Source: Candidula unifasciata
Lineage: Eukaryota; Mollusca; Gastropoda; Stylommatophora; Geomitridae
Reading direction: 5' to 3'
Assembly (NCBI GenBank): GCA_905116865.2
Contig: CAJHNH020000204.1
Location: 74,501-138,500 of the forward strand
DNA length: 64,000 nucleotides
Shown in pieces: positions 20,426 through 31,290 of this stretch. How positions within the stretch are numbered: position 1 is the first letter of the stretch; the number at the start of each line of letters is the position of its first letter. Both the position numbers and the translations under genes were made by a program. The notes beneath the pieces are model-generated. The model had not been told where the DNA came from, made no database searches, and worked only from the letters and a program-made list of their open reading frames with translations.

Positions 20426-20813
20426 TAATGGGCACAAAAGATGGCAGCCGCAAAAACACCCTAACAGAGCTTCAGTCATGTGTCAATTGCGCACTTCCGG
20501 CGACCTAATTTGCGGTTTTCCGGTGGCTACTGCCACGTTTGAGAGTATCCCCCATGCTGCGTGGATTGGGGCCAAACTAGATGGCTGGGACTCACGAGCA
20601 GCAGCTTCCGCATCTCCTGAAGCTTTTCTCGTGAGTCCTAGCCATCTAGTTTAGCCCCAATCCATGCCGCGTGAGCATCCTGGGGGATACTCTCGGTGGT
20701 GGCGGTAGTCGCTGGAAAACCAGAATTAGGTCGCTGGAAGTGCGCAATGGACACGTGACTGAGGCCCTATTTTTGGCTGCCATCTTTTGTTCCTGTTATT
20801 CGGAGGATAGCCC
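20414..20813. repeat. 400-bp near-perfect palindrome
   Basis: The left arm from TTATCCTCCAAATAATGGGC through GGGACTCACGAG is repeated in reverse complement from CTCGTGAGTCC to TTCGGAGGATAG. Arms of about 185 bases surround a 29-base loop (20599-20627). Mismatches are few and scattered. Interrupts or abuts the 5' side of the broken LINE at 19640-20425. Confidence 0.92.
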
Positions 20814-20869
20814 TCCTTTCTAATATGTCTTTGGTTTCCGTTAATGTGTTACTGTGTTATTGAAATAGA

Positions 20870-22090
20870 ACTCAGAATAGTATACAGGGCTCTCCTCCGA
20901 ACGTCTACCCGATATTATGGCGGCTATAAAATATCCTTACAGGGCTCAGGCATATGTAAAATGCAGATTTTCTGCCAAGGAACAAATCGCGGCAAAACTA
21001 GGATTACTTGACAATTTCAAGAGACGCAACATTGCTAAACTAGGTGCCTGGGACTCACGAGCAAATTAATTGGAGGAAGTTGCAGGAGATGCGGTAGCTG
21101 CTGCTTGTGAGTTCCAGCCATCTAGTTCAGCCCCTATCCGCACCGCGCGTAGCGGATACATGTCGGCGGTGAGTCATAGTCACAGAAACAGGTCCGCAAG
21201 TAACATATCGCTGAGACCCTGTTAGAGCATTTGTTTTGTTATACGGAGCCGGCATATTTTTAATAGAACTGAGCCCCGTAAGGATATTTGGCTCTACTTT
21301 GAACTTCCCCATATAATGGCGGCCGTAAAATGATGGCACATTCTGGCCATAAAATATCTGAACGGTGTTCACGTATATCTAAAATATGGACTTTCTGCCA
21401 ATGAACAAATCGCGGCAAAACTAGGATTACTTGACAATCAATATCAACATTGCACACATAGTAGCCGACGATAAATACCAACCGTCGACAATTTCGAGCG
21501 TTTTTGCAGACAACGATACTAGCAGACGATGTTAGCGACCGTTGACAATTTTGAGACATTACAGACGATGAAATCCGATTAGCAATACTGTGTTCTTCCG
21601 ATTGGAGGATTTAGCAACGGTAGATGTCAGACTTGTCAGCATGCGCAAAACGTGATTAAACTCATCGCTGAGCGTATCTAGGTGCCTGGGACTCACGAGT
21701 ACAGTAATTGGAGGAAGTTGCAGGAGATGCGGCAGCTGTCGCTCGTGAGTCCCAGCCATCTAGTTAAGTCCCCAGCCATCTAGTTTAGTCCCCAGCCATC
21801 TAGTTTAGTCCCCAGCCATCTAGTTTAGTCCCCAGCCATCTAGTTTAGTCCCCATCCGCGCCGCGCGTAGCGGCGCGGGGGATACGGTCGGCGGTGAGGC
21901 ACACTCAAAGAAGCAGGTCCGCAAGAAACATATCGCCGAGACCCTGTTAAAGCATTTGCCAATTTAGCTCTCTTTCGAACGGCATCATATTACGGCCGCC
22001 ATATTATGGGGAAGTTCAAAGTAGAGCTAGATATTTTATGGCCGCCATAGTCATATCGGATCGGGTAGAAGTTCGGAGGAAAACTGTTCA
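20870..22090. mobile_element. Foldback-like element with long inverted termini
   Basis: Outer ends are inverted: CTCCGAACGTCTACCCGATA at 20873 against the complement of CGGATCGGGTAGAAGTTCGG at 22055-22076. Inside, segments such as CAAATCGCGGCAAAACTAGG (20985 and 21406), ATGGCGGCCGTAA (21316, antisense near 21995) and GGACTCACGAG (21050, 21689) recur in both orientations. No transposase frame. Confidence 0.7.
21752..21865 (+). repeat. 20-bp tandem repeat, 5-6 copies
   Basis: CAGCCATCTAGTTTAGTCCC repeated, inside the foldback-like element. It is followed by the short GC palindrome CGCCGCGCGTAGCGGCGCG. Confidence 0.95.
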
Positions 22091-22620
22091 CAATTTATTT
22101 TAAAACGATTATTTGTCTACAAAAATATATAGTAAACGATCTACCTAGTCTGCTCATACGTTAGGAAATATAGAAAAAGACTTGGTTTGGCTCTGTATGT
22201 CATGGTTGAAGGAAGTATTATTACTGCTTCTCAAAAGCTTCTGCCAATGCTGTTTGTTTGACACTTCTCCATCTACAGTCTCCAATGTTTTGTAACGCCA
22301 AAACTACTTCCCGGTCAATGGTTCAACCGGAAATATTCATTATTTTAGTGTCTTTTTACAATGTTATTTCGAATCATTAATTATATAATTAAAAGAGATT
22401 TACAGAGATTTACAGAAGAAAGGACTACAGAAGCTGCAATACAAGAAAAGATGGGCGTGGTTGTGGGTGTTCAGAGGAGGCTCTGGGCACCAATTGAATA
22501 GGGCGCCCACAAAAAACAAAAACAAAGTGGCAGCATCTTATCGAGAGGTATCACAATGAGTTTGCAAAGGCATTAAACAGGCTTCCTAATTAGGCACTAA
22601 GTTAGTTACATATTATTTAC
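22090..22620. other. Intergenic, no feature recognised
   Basis: AT-rich; nothing beyond a short direct repeat AGAGATTTACAG at 22393-22416. Confidence 0.4.
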
Positions 22621-22625
22621 AGGAC

Positions 22626-22845
22626 GTTGCAGAACCACCCCAGCAATGGCTGTTGTGGTTTTTCTAGGCAAATTTTACGTTCATTAGTTTGCCATTGCTC
22701 ATTGAACGGCCAGCTCTTGGTACCACTGTTGAACCTAGCGCAAGACACATCGTCCGCAGCAGGACTCGAATCCGGCATAACGAATCTACAGACGCCAACA
22801 ATTAGGCACTACAAAGTCTTTAAAGGTATACCAACAATTCAACAA
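22626..22845 (-). repeat. SINE family E copy
   Basis: Antisense to 32395-32640. Shared: GGACTCGAATCCGGC against CCGGGTTCAATCCCAG (B box), CAATGGCAAACTANTGAACG and TAAAATTTGCCTAG, and GGGGTGGTTCTGC. Confidence 0.72.
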
Positions 22846-22860
22846 TGGCTAATCTAAGTT

Positions 22861-23050
22861 ACAAAAATTGCTTGATATTCCCCATAAGCACCAAATACCC
22901 TAGGTACATTCCTGTGGGTGCTCATCACTCTATACATTTTCTGGGTGTTACAAAAATACAAAAATTGCTTGATATTCCCCATAGGCACCAAATACCATAG
23001 GTACATTCCTGTGGGTGCTCATCACTCCATACATTTTCTGGGTGTGAGGT
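22861..23050 (+). repeat. 97-bp direct duplication
   Basis: ACAAAAATTGCTTGATATTC to TTTTCTGGGTGT occurs at 22861 and again at 22958 with three or so differences. Confidence 0.93.
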
Positions 23051-23466
23051 TTCTAGGACCTGCCCCTGTTTAAGTGATTAACAATACTATAATTATTGTT
23101 ATGTGCGCAATGGTAAATCGGTATAATATTATATTAAAAATAATATGATATATATAAACAAAAACAAATAAAGAAACAAAGAGAGAGCTCAAGTGTGTGG
23201 CTGAAGAGAGGACGGCAAACACTTTCGTTCTGGGAAAGGAGGTCGGATTAAGACCTTTTGATTTCCTAAGCATTTAAAAGATGTTGGTGCCCACCTTTCA
23301 ACAGAATTATGAGCCCTAAAAAAAACAGTTTGCCGGGACCCCTACTGCAACCACTGACAGGAATGAAATGTAAATGGTCACTTGACATACTCAGATTTAC
23401 ATGGAGCCTCTGTGCTCTTGCGTTCTTGTGTTTCATGTCAGGACAGGTCAATGAATAGGAGTTGAA

Positions 23467-24354
23467 TTGTTCCAGACCTTACAAAACACAGTTGGGAAGG
23501 TCTTGGAGAAGATAGTTGCTGTAAAGCTGCAAGAGTTTTTGGAAAGGGGGAAGCTTCTCCCAAGAGGTCTGAGAAGCTACAGGCCAGGAAAGGACACATG
23601 GGCAAATGCGGCCACTATTGCTTTTGACGTCTATGAAGGGTTCCAGAACAGACAGGAAACTATGGCGGTAGGACTGGATCTCGAGAATGCTTATAACAGA
23701 GTAAGATTCGTCATCTTGATGACTGCACTGAAGGAGAAGGAGGTTAGTTCATGGATGGTGAATTGGATTGCAGCTGTCCTGTATTCACGTCGGGTTGCTT
23801 TTTGACTGGGCTTATGGACCTCAGAACCATACAGTTTGGCCCCATGACTACCACAGGGATCCGCTACCTGTGCTCTTTAACGTGTATACGAACAAGATTG
23901 CAAGCCTAGAAGCACCAGGAGTTGGAAGGATACTGACTTTTGCGGATGATATACTTGCATATAGGCAGGGGGTGGGGGAACAAACAGCCCGAGAGCTACA
24001 AGCGACAGTGGACAAAGTGACTGAGTGGTGTACAGAAATGAGGGCTGTCGTCCACCCGGAAAAGGGGTCTGTTTTGTGGTGTTCTCTGGACAACAGGATC
24101 GTTAAAGCTAATGATCCAAGTCTCACGATAGAGGGTAGAAACATCAACAGAGAGAGCAAACTGAAGTATCTGGGAATTACATTTGACAGGAGCCTGTCCT
24201 TTAAGGACCATGTGGAGAGTGTTGTGACGAGATGCCAAAAAGGACTTGGTGCACTTAAGACTATGACTGCAATTGACATAGAGCAGAGAATGCTTTTCAC
24301 ACTGTATCAGCACCTGATCCTGTCAGTGGTTGATTATGGCCCGGGACTGCTTAC
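23467..24354 (+). pseudogene. LINE A reverse transcriptase domain
   Basis: Two overlapping open stretches (23467-23805 and 23768-24376 in different frames) make up the fingers and palm of the enzyme. One frameshift lies between motifs A and B, and the G-L-P-Q-G motif is disrupted there. The catalytic F-A-D-D is intact. Not functional. Confidence 0.85.
24347..24354 (+). repeat. hAT target site duplication, left
   Basis: CTGCTTAC directly before the element; the identical 8-mer follows it at 26623-26630. Eight bases is the hAT length, and removing the insert plus one copy restores the LINE frame. Confidence 0.95.
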
Positions 24355-25471
24355 CAGTGTTGCTACTTTTCTTTAACAAAAAATATTCAAAACGGTGTCA
24401 AAAAATATCTAAAAATATCTAAATCTGCGTGGAAAAGATCTAGAAAAAACATCCAAATTGAAAAAGTCAAAAATTACACAGCTTTTGCTATGACTTACCC
24501 TACATAATCATGTCCTCACCTTCACTAATGTCTGCCTCACAAGATCCACACGATAAACTTAGCTTGGATAATGAAGTTGAAGCTTCAGATCCAAAATGAC
24601 CCCGGTATGCCTGGAACAGTAGGCTTATTTCTCTAGTCTCATCAGGCCGAATTTTAATGAAACGATAGCATTTAAGAGGTCAAATTTCATCCTGTTTTTT
24701 AGGTTAGATTTGATATAATTCCTAGCACTAAAAACTCTTTCTACGTCAGCATTTGAGTGGGGTAGTATCATGGCAGACATGGCACTTTAAAGAGCTTACA
24801 GAATGGACTGTTTGATGAGGCATCTTTAAATTGTCTCACTTCACTCCAAAACGCGTTAGTTTCTGTTTTGTTTGTCCATTCATCTAACTTTATTTTGGTT
24901 AACTGATTTCTGCTTCCGCGACACTATTATCAGTAGCCCCTAAAAATTTCATAACTTTACAATATTTAGGTATGTCCTTTATTGGCTGAATTATGTTGCT
25001 CCCAGAAAAAAGTGAAATATTTTTCAAAACATCTAGATTTTCAGGAAGTCTCTGCTTCAATTGCTTCAAGTTGTTCTCTTCATTCTCTGTTAACAGTCCT
25101 TTTCTTTTTAAATCATCAATTTTTTATTCGATTTAATATCCAAGGTGTGGCTTAGGAGCCAAATAGCTCTCTATAGTGCAAGTGAGCAAATAAGCTTTAG
25201 AAGTTGGCAACACCAGTCTTTTACCGATTGAAATAGCAAGGTGAGATCATCAAGTAATTTAACTTTATCAACAAGTTTAGATTCGAACAGTTTATTAACT
25301 TTTTGCACTTCCATTAGAATAGGTTATAAAAAGAGAATGAATTTCAAATTTTTTTCCATCACTGTACATTCCATATAGTATTTCAGTTGTGTAGCACTTT
25401 TCACTTTGTCTTGTTATGTCAAAGTGTGTCTTCAACTTCAGCCATTGCTTCATAATTCTTTCAACAGCTGG

Positions 25472-25840
25472 TTAAATTGATAACCATCTAGTTTTGCAAT
25501 CTGACAGAATTTTCGGTGGTGTGGAACCACCATTCAAGGCTGTATATAATGTATTGTATTGCTGTTGTCTGACAAATGATTTGGAAAACCAGTAAAGTGT
25601 TTCAGGAATAAGGTATTCCAAATTCCTTGGTAAATATTTAGATGAAGCATGTGATAATGCTAGCTGCAATGAATGACGCATACACTTTATAAGTATTAAC
25701 GATGGGTTAGCTTCCTTCAACTTGGCATAAACGCCATTGTTTATACCAACCATCACTGAGGCATTATCAGTACCAATTACAGCCAAATTCTTCAAGCCTA
25801 ACTGTTTGCTGATTAAAAGGTCCTTTAGTTCCTTAACCAT
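25472..25840 (-). pseudogene. hAT transposase, central part
   Basis: A 122-codon open stretch with VIGTDNASVMVGINNGVY, the catalytic-core block of hAT transposases around the second acidic residue, then LIKCMRHSLQLALSHAS, the C/H-x-x-H block, and KTRWLS. Upstream frame is broken by a stop and frameshift near 25860. Confidence 0.88.
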
Positions 25841-25884
25841 ACTTTCTACATCACACTTTACAAATTGAACTAGTCCAAGATTTT

Positions 25885-26235
25885 TTACAAATCGATCAAA
25901 TGGTCACAGTTTGAAATTGCGCAGTGACAAATTAAAAAAATTGCGACTGATACTTCAACTTTTGATGATTCATTTATCAGTATAGTTCTGAAAACAGATG
26001 TCTGCGGTGTAATATCTTTAAATGAAACCGCAGTTTTATGCTTTTTTAGTCTCTGCATGACTCTTTGAGTTTTGTATTTTCGCTTTAATTTCACACTTGC
26101 AGTACTTACAACAAGCTTTGGTCATATCCCCAGTTTTTAATTTTGTCATCATGCAAACACTCTTTCCAAATTTTTTGCTCATACTTTACTTTTGGCATGT
26201 TGAAAGGTTTTTTCAAAGTGAAAGCCACATAAGAA
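25885..26235 (-). pseudogene. hAT transposase, BED-finger end (frameshifted)
   Basis: Minus strand gives MPKVKYEQKIWKECL in one frame and CKYCKCEIKA then KKHKTAV in others, a BED-type C-x2-C...H-x-x-x-x-H finger split by frameshifts. The finger would bind the element ends. Confidence 0.7.
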
Positions 26236-26622
26236 GATGAGCAATTATTTTTTTTAAATCACATGAAAAAGAAACGCAAAGTCAGCACAGTGAGGATACG
26301 GTTGAAACAAAGTTAGTATGATTTACGCGCGTTTTTATTAATCAGTATCGGGGCTGCCAGATATTTGTGCGTTGACCCCAGTGAGAGTTCAAAGTTCAAG
26401 TAATGGCAGTTGTACGTGTCAGACCAAAACAAAAATATTGTAGTAAATATTTTACACAGTAATTATTAAATTGACAATGAAAGAAAAAAAAATCTATAAA
26501 ATATCTAACTCCATATGAAAAATATCTAGAAAAATATTTACGATCTAAACGTCAAAAACAGTATCTAAATGCAATGAAAAAGATTTAAATTTGGATATAA
26601 AAGATCCAAAGTGGCAACACTG

Positions 26623-26630
26623 CTGCTTAC
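26623..26630 (+). repeat. hAT target site duplication, right
   Basis: CTGCTTAC, identical to 24347-24354. Confidence 0.95.
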
Positions 26631-27047
26631 CGTCTCAAACAGCCAGATGAACAAACTAGAGCCCATACAGAACGCAGCTATGCGGGTCATTTTGGGTTGC
26701 ACCAGAGACACCCCAGTGGCGTGTACGCGATACATCCTTGGTGTGTCGATTGTTGTAGGTAGGCACAAGGTGCTGCAGGTGAAGTCATATCTTAAGCTAG
26801 CTGCAGACACAGACCACCCTTTGCACGAAGCTCTGGGTGTAAAGGGTCAGCGGCTGATAAGAGGGAAGTCATGGGTGAGGCGTATTGTCTGGATGTTTTC
26901 ACCAGGGTATGCCGGTGTGTTAGGAAATGAACAGGCGGACAGATTGGCTGGCTCTGCACAGCTTGGTGGAATACTGATGCATGATAAGGAAGAAGTGGTT
27001 AGTGCCTTGTGGGAGAGCTCGTACAGTTCGGAGGAGCCCACTAGGTC

Positions 27048-27205
27048 ATCACACAAGCGATAAACACCCGATGACACAAAGTGCCAACACGTGGATCAGG
27101 ATGACCCGTGGAGAGGTCCCGGAAACCGCGTTCAGCCATTAGGTCATATTTATGGCCGGGCTATATTGCGCCCTCTGGCAAGGGCCAGGGTAGGGCTTCA
27201 AAATA
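27048..27205 (+). repeat. Left arm of inverted LINE A 3' ends
   Basis: TCACACAAGCGATAAACACC to TAGGGCTTCAAAATAA. Reverse complement of 27825-27970 with about 85 percent identity by eye. The left arm is the 3' end of the LINE A copy just described. Confidence 0.9.
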
Positions 27206-27599
27206 ACAAAAAATTGCATCCCACATGGGAATGACTACTACTTAACTTGTTTCAGATAATTTGGCAGGTGGCCACATTCCGCTGGTTTCCCCAGTAGCAT
27301 CAAGAGCCGATCGCTTAGTGGGCAATAGCAAACTACTAAACGTAAAATTGTATATTTAAATCACAAACAGCTAAATATGTTCGGATCGGCTCTACAACGT
27401 CCAGTTAAGAATACACAACTAAATTAAAATAACAATAATTTTTATAATAATTACTTCTGGCGTAACGTCTGTTGTTTTGGCGATAGCCTAGTTATTTTCC
27501 TTAATCAAGGTTCCCCGTCATAGTGTTGGTAATCTTTACTTTAGTCACTTTAATAGTGTCCCTTGTCTATAATCTCATTTCTCCTTCTCTCTCTTCTTG

Positions 27600-27720
27600 T
27601 TCTTGTTCTTCTTCTGCTTCTTCTTCTTCGTCTTCTTCGTCTTCGCGTTCACTGACTGTGAACTCCAGATGAAAGTTCCAGTTTTTTGGCCACCGTCGTC
27701 TCATATTTGGTGGTGTTCCA
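27600..27720 (-). repeat. SINE family A copy, decayed
   Basis: CTTCTTCTTC run followed by GCGTTCACTGACTGTGAAC and AAAGTTCCAG; the remainder is lost. Confidence 0.5.
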
Positions 27721-27824
27721 TAACTTGTTTTTTGTGCACACCTGTTTTACACACCTTGCTTTTTTGAAGACAGACTGCTAATTTCCCGTCCTTTTCAGGA
27801 TGACATTTTTCTTTTTTTTGTTTT

Positions 27825-27970
27825 GTTTTGAAGCCCTACTCTGGATTTTTCCACGGGCCGCAATATAGCCCGGCCATAAATATGGAACGCGGTTTCTGGG
27901 ACCTCTACACGGGTGATCCTAATCCACATGGTGGCACTTTGTCTCATCGGGTGTTTATCGCTTGTGTGAT
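27825..27970 (-). repeat. Right arm of inverted LINE A 3' ends
   Basis: GAAGCCCTACTCTGGATTTT to GTTTATCGCTTGTGTGA, antisense to 27048-27205. The 620 bases between the arms hold part of a SINE E tail (27245-27390) and the SINE A relic. Confidence 0.9.
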
Positions 27971-29327
27971 TTTATAGTGTGGTAATAGAAGATAGACAGA
28001 CTTCCTCTATTCTCAGGGAGATGCACTAGAGTACTTTCATTCATTTGCTTGCTCCTTCTCACTGATTGCTTGGCGCTGTAGCTCCGCCCACACCCGCTCA
28101 GCTGTTTTGGGTGTTGGGGAATCCCCTAACACATACCGGTGCTTAACCTGTCTCCAGGGTCTCAGACATGGGTATTATGTAATATGTTACCCCCAGGGTG
28201 GTACCCCACCAACATGCAAATTTATGTAAATTTATGCAAATTAGGTCACGCATAAATTATGATAATTACGCTCCAAAACGAGGCTATCACGTGACCAATA
28301 TGCAAAATATTTTCCCGCATTGAGAAATGAGACGCCATGTTCAACGATTGTAGTTTGGAAATTAGCGAGCTTTATGTTTTTTGGTAAGCTAGTAATCATT
28401 TATACAAATGTTCTTTGATTCGCGATTGATTTTTTACAAAACTGCAATTATCAAACAACAGAATTTATGTAAGAATGTAGCCGTGTTTTTTGTTAATAAA
28501 GGCACAATCTATGCAAAATGACCAGAAGCTAGACGATAATTTGAGCGGCCAAGTTTGCAGACGTGCTGCTAAAAATAGGATCAGTCATGGCATCGGGAAA
28601 ACACCACACGGTGCCGTGCTTGCAAGGTGGACTGGTGGTTGGTTTGTCTGTCCGGCCGTCTTGTCGATCATTAAAACCTTCCTTGGAGTAGAATATATAG
28701 TTTTAAGTTAGATGTCGGGCTTTATGTGATAATAATATAGAAATTAGACTTGCTTTATTATATGGTTTTAATTAATCATAATCTGCTTTGTTGAGGCTAC
28801 ATACTACATGTGTATTATAATGGACTTTCGATAATTCGGGAGGGAAAAGTTTACTAAGAGGGGGTTTCAACTTTCAGGTTCGGGGTTCGAACTCAAGAAC
28901 TGAGATTAACCTCATTTTAAGTTCTTCATGCACATCTTAAAACGTTTAAATGTCCATTAGGGATTAGTTTGTTACTTGTTTTTAATTATAATAAATCAAA
29001 TAATAAACATTATTTTATATAACATTATAGCAACAACAATGCCAGTCTTCTTCTTTATTAATTAAATGCTGAGTCTACATTTATTTTACTTTTTTTCGGA
29101 CATTCATTGCAGTTTTTATTTCAAATATTAATTATTTAATTCCATCTGTACTATTGTCATTGCATGTTAATTATGTCCATATTTATTATTATGACCATGG
29201 TATTTCTGTCATTCCATGTAACAATAACACTATATTATATCAGTTAATACAGTAATTGTAATACTAGCGATTATGATCATTGAAGTGACCCACTTAAAAA
29301 CGAAAGTAGAGATCGCTTAGTTACAAG
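27971..29327. other. Intergenic, AT-rich
   Basis: No supported gene. Contains repeated ATGCAAATT/ATGCAAATTTATG words (28214-28245). A 73-codon plus-strand reading at 28490-28711 follows an AG (TTAATAAAG) but resembles nothing I know. Confidence 0.35.
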
Positions 29328-29498
29328 ATGGCGTCGGTGGTCCACGAAAAATGGCTTCTTTGCCTATCAGTTACTTTGAAATCCTGTCGCTCAATACTGG
29401 CTGCTCAGAATCGAATACGTGGGCTCAAAGTTATTCAGAAGAGGATGCTCAACCAAACGACACCTAACTTACATAGCGATCTTTGTTCAGCCAAATAA
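29328..29498 (+). CDS. Small ORF, 56 codons, unknown
   Basis: Opens with ATGGCGTCGGTG in a strong context (ACAAG before the ATG and G after), which is also a match to the YY1 motif AAGATGGCG. Continues MASVVHEKWLLCLSV to LHSDLCSAK and stops with TAA. Basic, no known domain. It could be a short peptide gene, a first exon whose donor I cannot place, or chance. A similar AAGATGGCGGCG lies on the minus strand at 31700. Confidence 0.25.
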   Translation: MASVVHEKWLLCLSVTLKSCRSILAAQNRIRGLKVIQKRMLNQTTPNLHSDLCSAK

Positions 29499-29935
29499 AT
29501 TTCACTATTTGCTATGCGGGAATTAAATTTCTTTAATATCTCCTTTTTAAAGTGAATTTATATAGTTTTAGTTGACATTTTTGGATTCTGTGTCCATTTT
29601 TACATAAATATGGGTAGTTTTGCTGGAATCCGTACATCATAGAATATAAAATTTAAATTTCTTCCCGGTCACTTCTTGACAGCTAAATCGGCGATTTCTC
29701 AAAATGGCTACCTCGTGGCCTAAACGAACTGTTTATCTCAGATTAATTAATCTAGGTTTTTATTAAAACAGTTCAAAAATAAGGCAATTTTTATCGTATT
29801 TATAATTTACCTTTCTTTAACTTTAATTTCACATGAGTTTTAATAATTTTAAATTTAAATACTTGAAAATAATGTTTTAGCACGTTTTTAACATAGACTA
29901 TTTTCTAGGGTATTTTGCGTTGAAAATGGACACAG

Positions 29936-30460
29936 ACATTGGTTTGAACATTTTAAAATATACTTTAAAATCACATTATTGTAGTTTTTAAATCATTTTG
30001 GGAATCTTTAGCCATTATAGCATTTTTTAAGCCATAACCTATCATTTGGCATGAATCATAGTACCTGTTTAAAGCCTTTTTACCTGTTGAACCCCCACTC
30101 TCCGCACCCAGACTGACATTGTGGATGCAGACAGTGGTTTAAACATTTTTAAATATACTTTAAAATCACATTATTGTAGTTTTTAAATCATTTTGGGAAT
30201 CTTTAGCCATTATAGCATTTTTTAAGCCATAACCTATCATTTGGCATGAATAATAGTACCTGTTTAAAGCCTTTTTACCTGTTGAACCCCCACTCTCCGC
30301 ACCCAGACTGACATTGTGGATGCAGACAGTGGTTTAAACATTTTTTATTATACTTTTAAATGAACATAAAGTAGTTATTTAATCATTTTTCGAATCTTTA
30401 GCCATTATAGCATTTTTTAAGCCATAATCTATCATTTGGCATGAATATTATTAGTTTTAA
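29936..30460 (+). repeat. 195-bp tandem repeat, 2.7 copies
   Basis: Units start at 29941, 30136 and 30331 with GGTTTNAACATTTTNAAATAT and include TTTAGCCATTATAGCATTTT and ACCCCCACTCTCCGCACCC. First two units are nearly identical; the third is truncated and diverged. Confidence 0.95.
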
Positions 30461-31015
30461 AATTATAGTATTAGTATTGACTTTTATAGATGCTTATTTA
30501 GAAAGTTGACGATTAATAAAATTAATAATAAATTATAATTTGTTTAACTGTGCATACGTTTACTTACTTACAGCCAAGGCTAGTTACAACTTATGATTAT
30601 TAATATTTAATAATTATTTTCTAAATATACTAATATATACTAGCTAGCAAACAGATCACATGGGACATAGATACGTTAATAAAATATATATAATGTTCTT
30701 TTTCCTCTTACCTTATGAAATGCTGCTCCATGAAAACACAACATAAATCCAAAGCGAATCACAAAGGAGCTTATTAAATAATTTTACTCCATGAAAACAT
30801 AGCACTGAATCACAAATCAGGTATGAGCAGTTACCTTAGATTATTTTGAGCTAGTAAATAAAATATCCAGCAGTGTTAGTTAAGAAGAAGAGGGAAACAC
30901 TGTGGTAAAATGCGCTCATCATCAATAAAATTAAAGAATAACTCGCAAAGACTGAAGAAGGGATTATGTTAAATCAGTAAAAAGGGTGCATATTTTCACT
31001 TGGTTATCAAACAAT
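30461..31015. other. Intergenic, no feature recognised
   Basis: Very AT-rich, with a short partial duplication (CATGAAAACA-AC-TAAATCC-like words near 30730 and 30790). Confidence 0.4.
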
Positions 31016-31290
31016 ATTGGGGGTCTCTGTAGAAAAGTGGTCAAGCCATTAACCTCGTGCTCGGAAGGTTGCGGTGAGTTTATTTTACAACTGCTTTGTT
31101 CGTCTCAAAAATACATTTTTTGTTTGGGTTAACAGGGACCCCTGGAGGCTGTTGCTGGAGCTACGGTATTCAGGCTTACTGCTAAGGTCTCGGCATGCGG
31201 CTAGTCATTCATGGTTATGTGGAGAAAGACCAAGCCATATGAAACCAGTAACGATGCAGTGAAGTCAATCCACTCGCTATTGAACATTTT
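31016..31290 (+). repeat. SINE family B copy
   Basis: GTGGTCAAGCCATTAACCTC, CTGGAGCTACGG, GACCAAGCCATATG and AGTCAATCCACTCG; collinear with 371-630. Confidence 0.72.

Larger units (their letters stand above)
24355..26622 (-). mobile_element. hAT DNA transposon, complete termini, 2268 bp
   Basis: Terminal inverted repeats CAGTGTTGCTACTTT (24355) and, on the other strand, CAGTGTTGCCACTTT (from 26622) fit the hAT consensus CAGNGTTGCC. Flanked by the 8-bp duplication CTGCTTAC. The transposase is encoded on the minus strand and is decayed. Because it sits inside LINE family A it is younger than that copy. Confidence 0.94.
23467..27205 (+). mobile_element. LINE family A, interrupted by an hAT element
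   Basis: Before the interruption (23467-24354) the plus strand encodes reverse transcriptase: VGKVLEKIVAVKLQEFLE (motif 0/1), VGLDLENAYNRV (motif A), LTFADDILAY (motif C, F-A-D-D), ESKLKYLGITFD. After it (26631-27060) the frame resumes with QMNKLEPIQNAAMRVILGC and GYAGVLGNEQADRLAGSAQ, the RNase H end. Most of the RNase H core is deleted between these, and a frameshift near 23805 breaks the first part. An RNase H domain places it in an I/R1/LOA-like group, clade not resolved. Confidence 0.85.

Noticed and set aside
28490..28711. Terminal exon of an unknown gene (73 codons after TTAATAAAG)
   Set aside because: No partner exon, polyadenylation signal or recognisable domain; kept only as a note.
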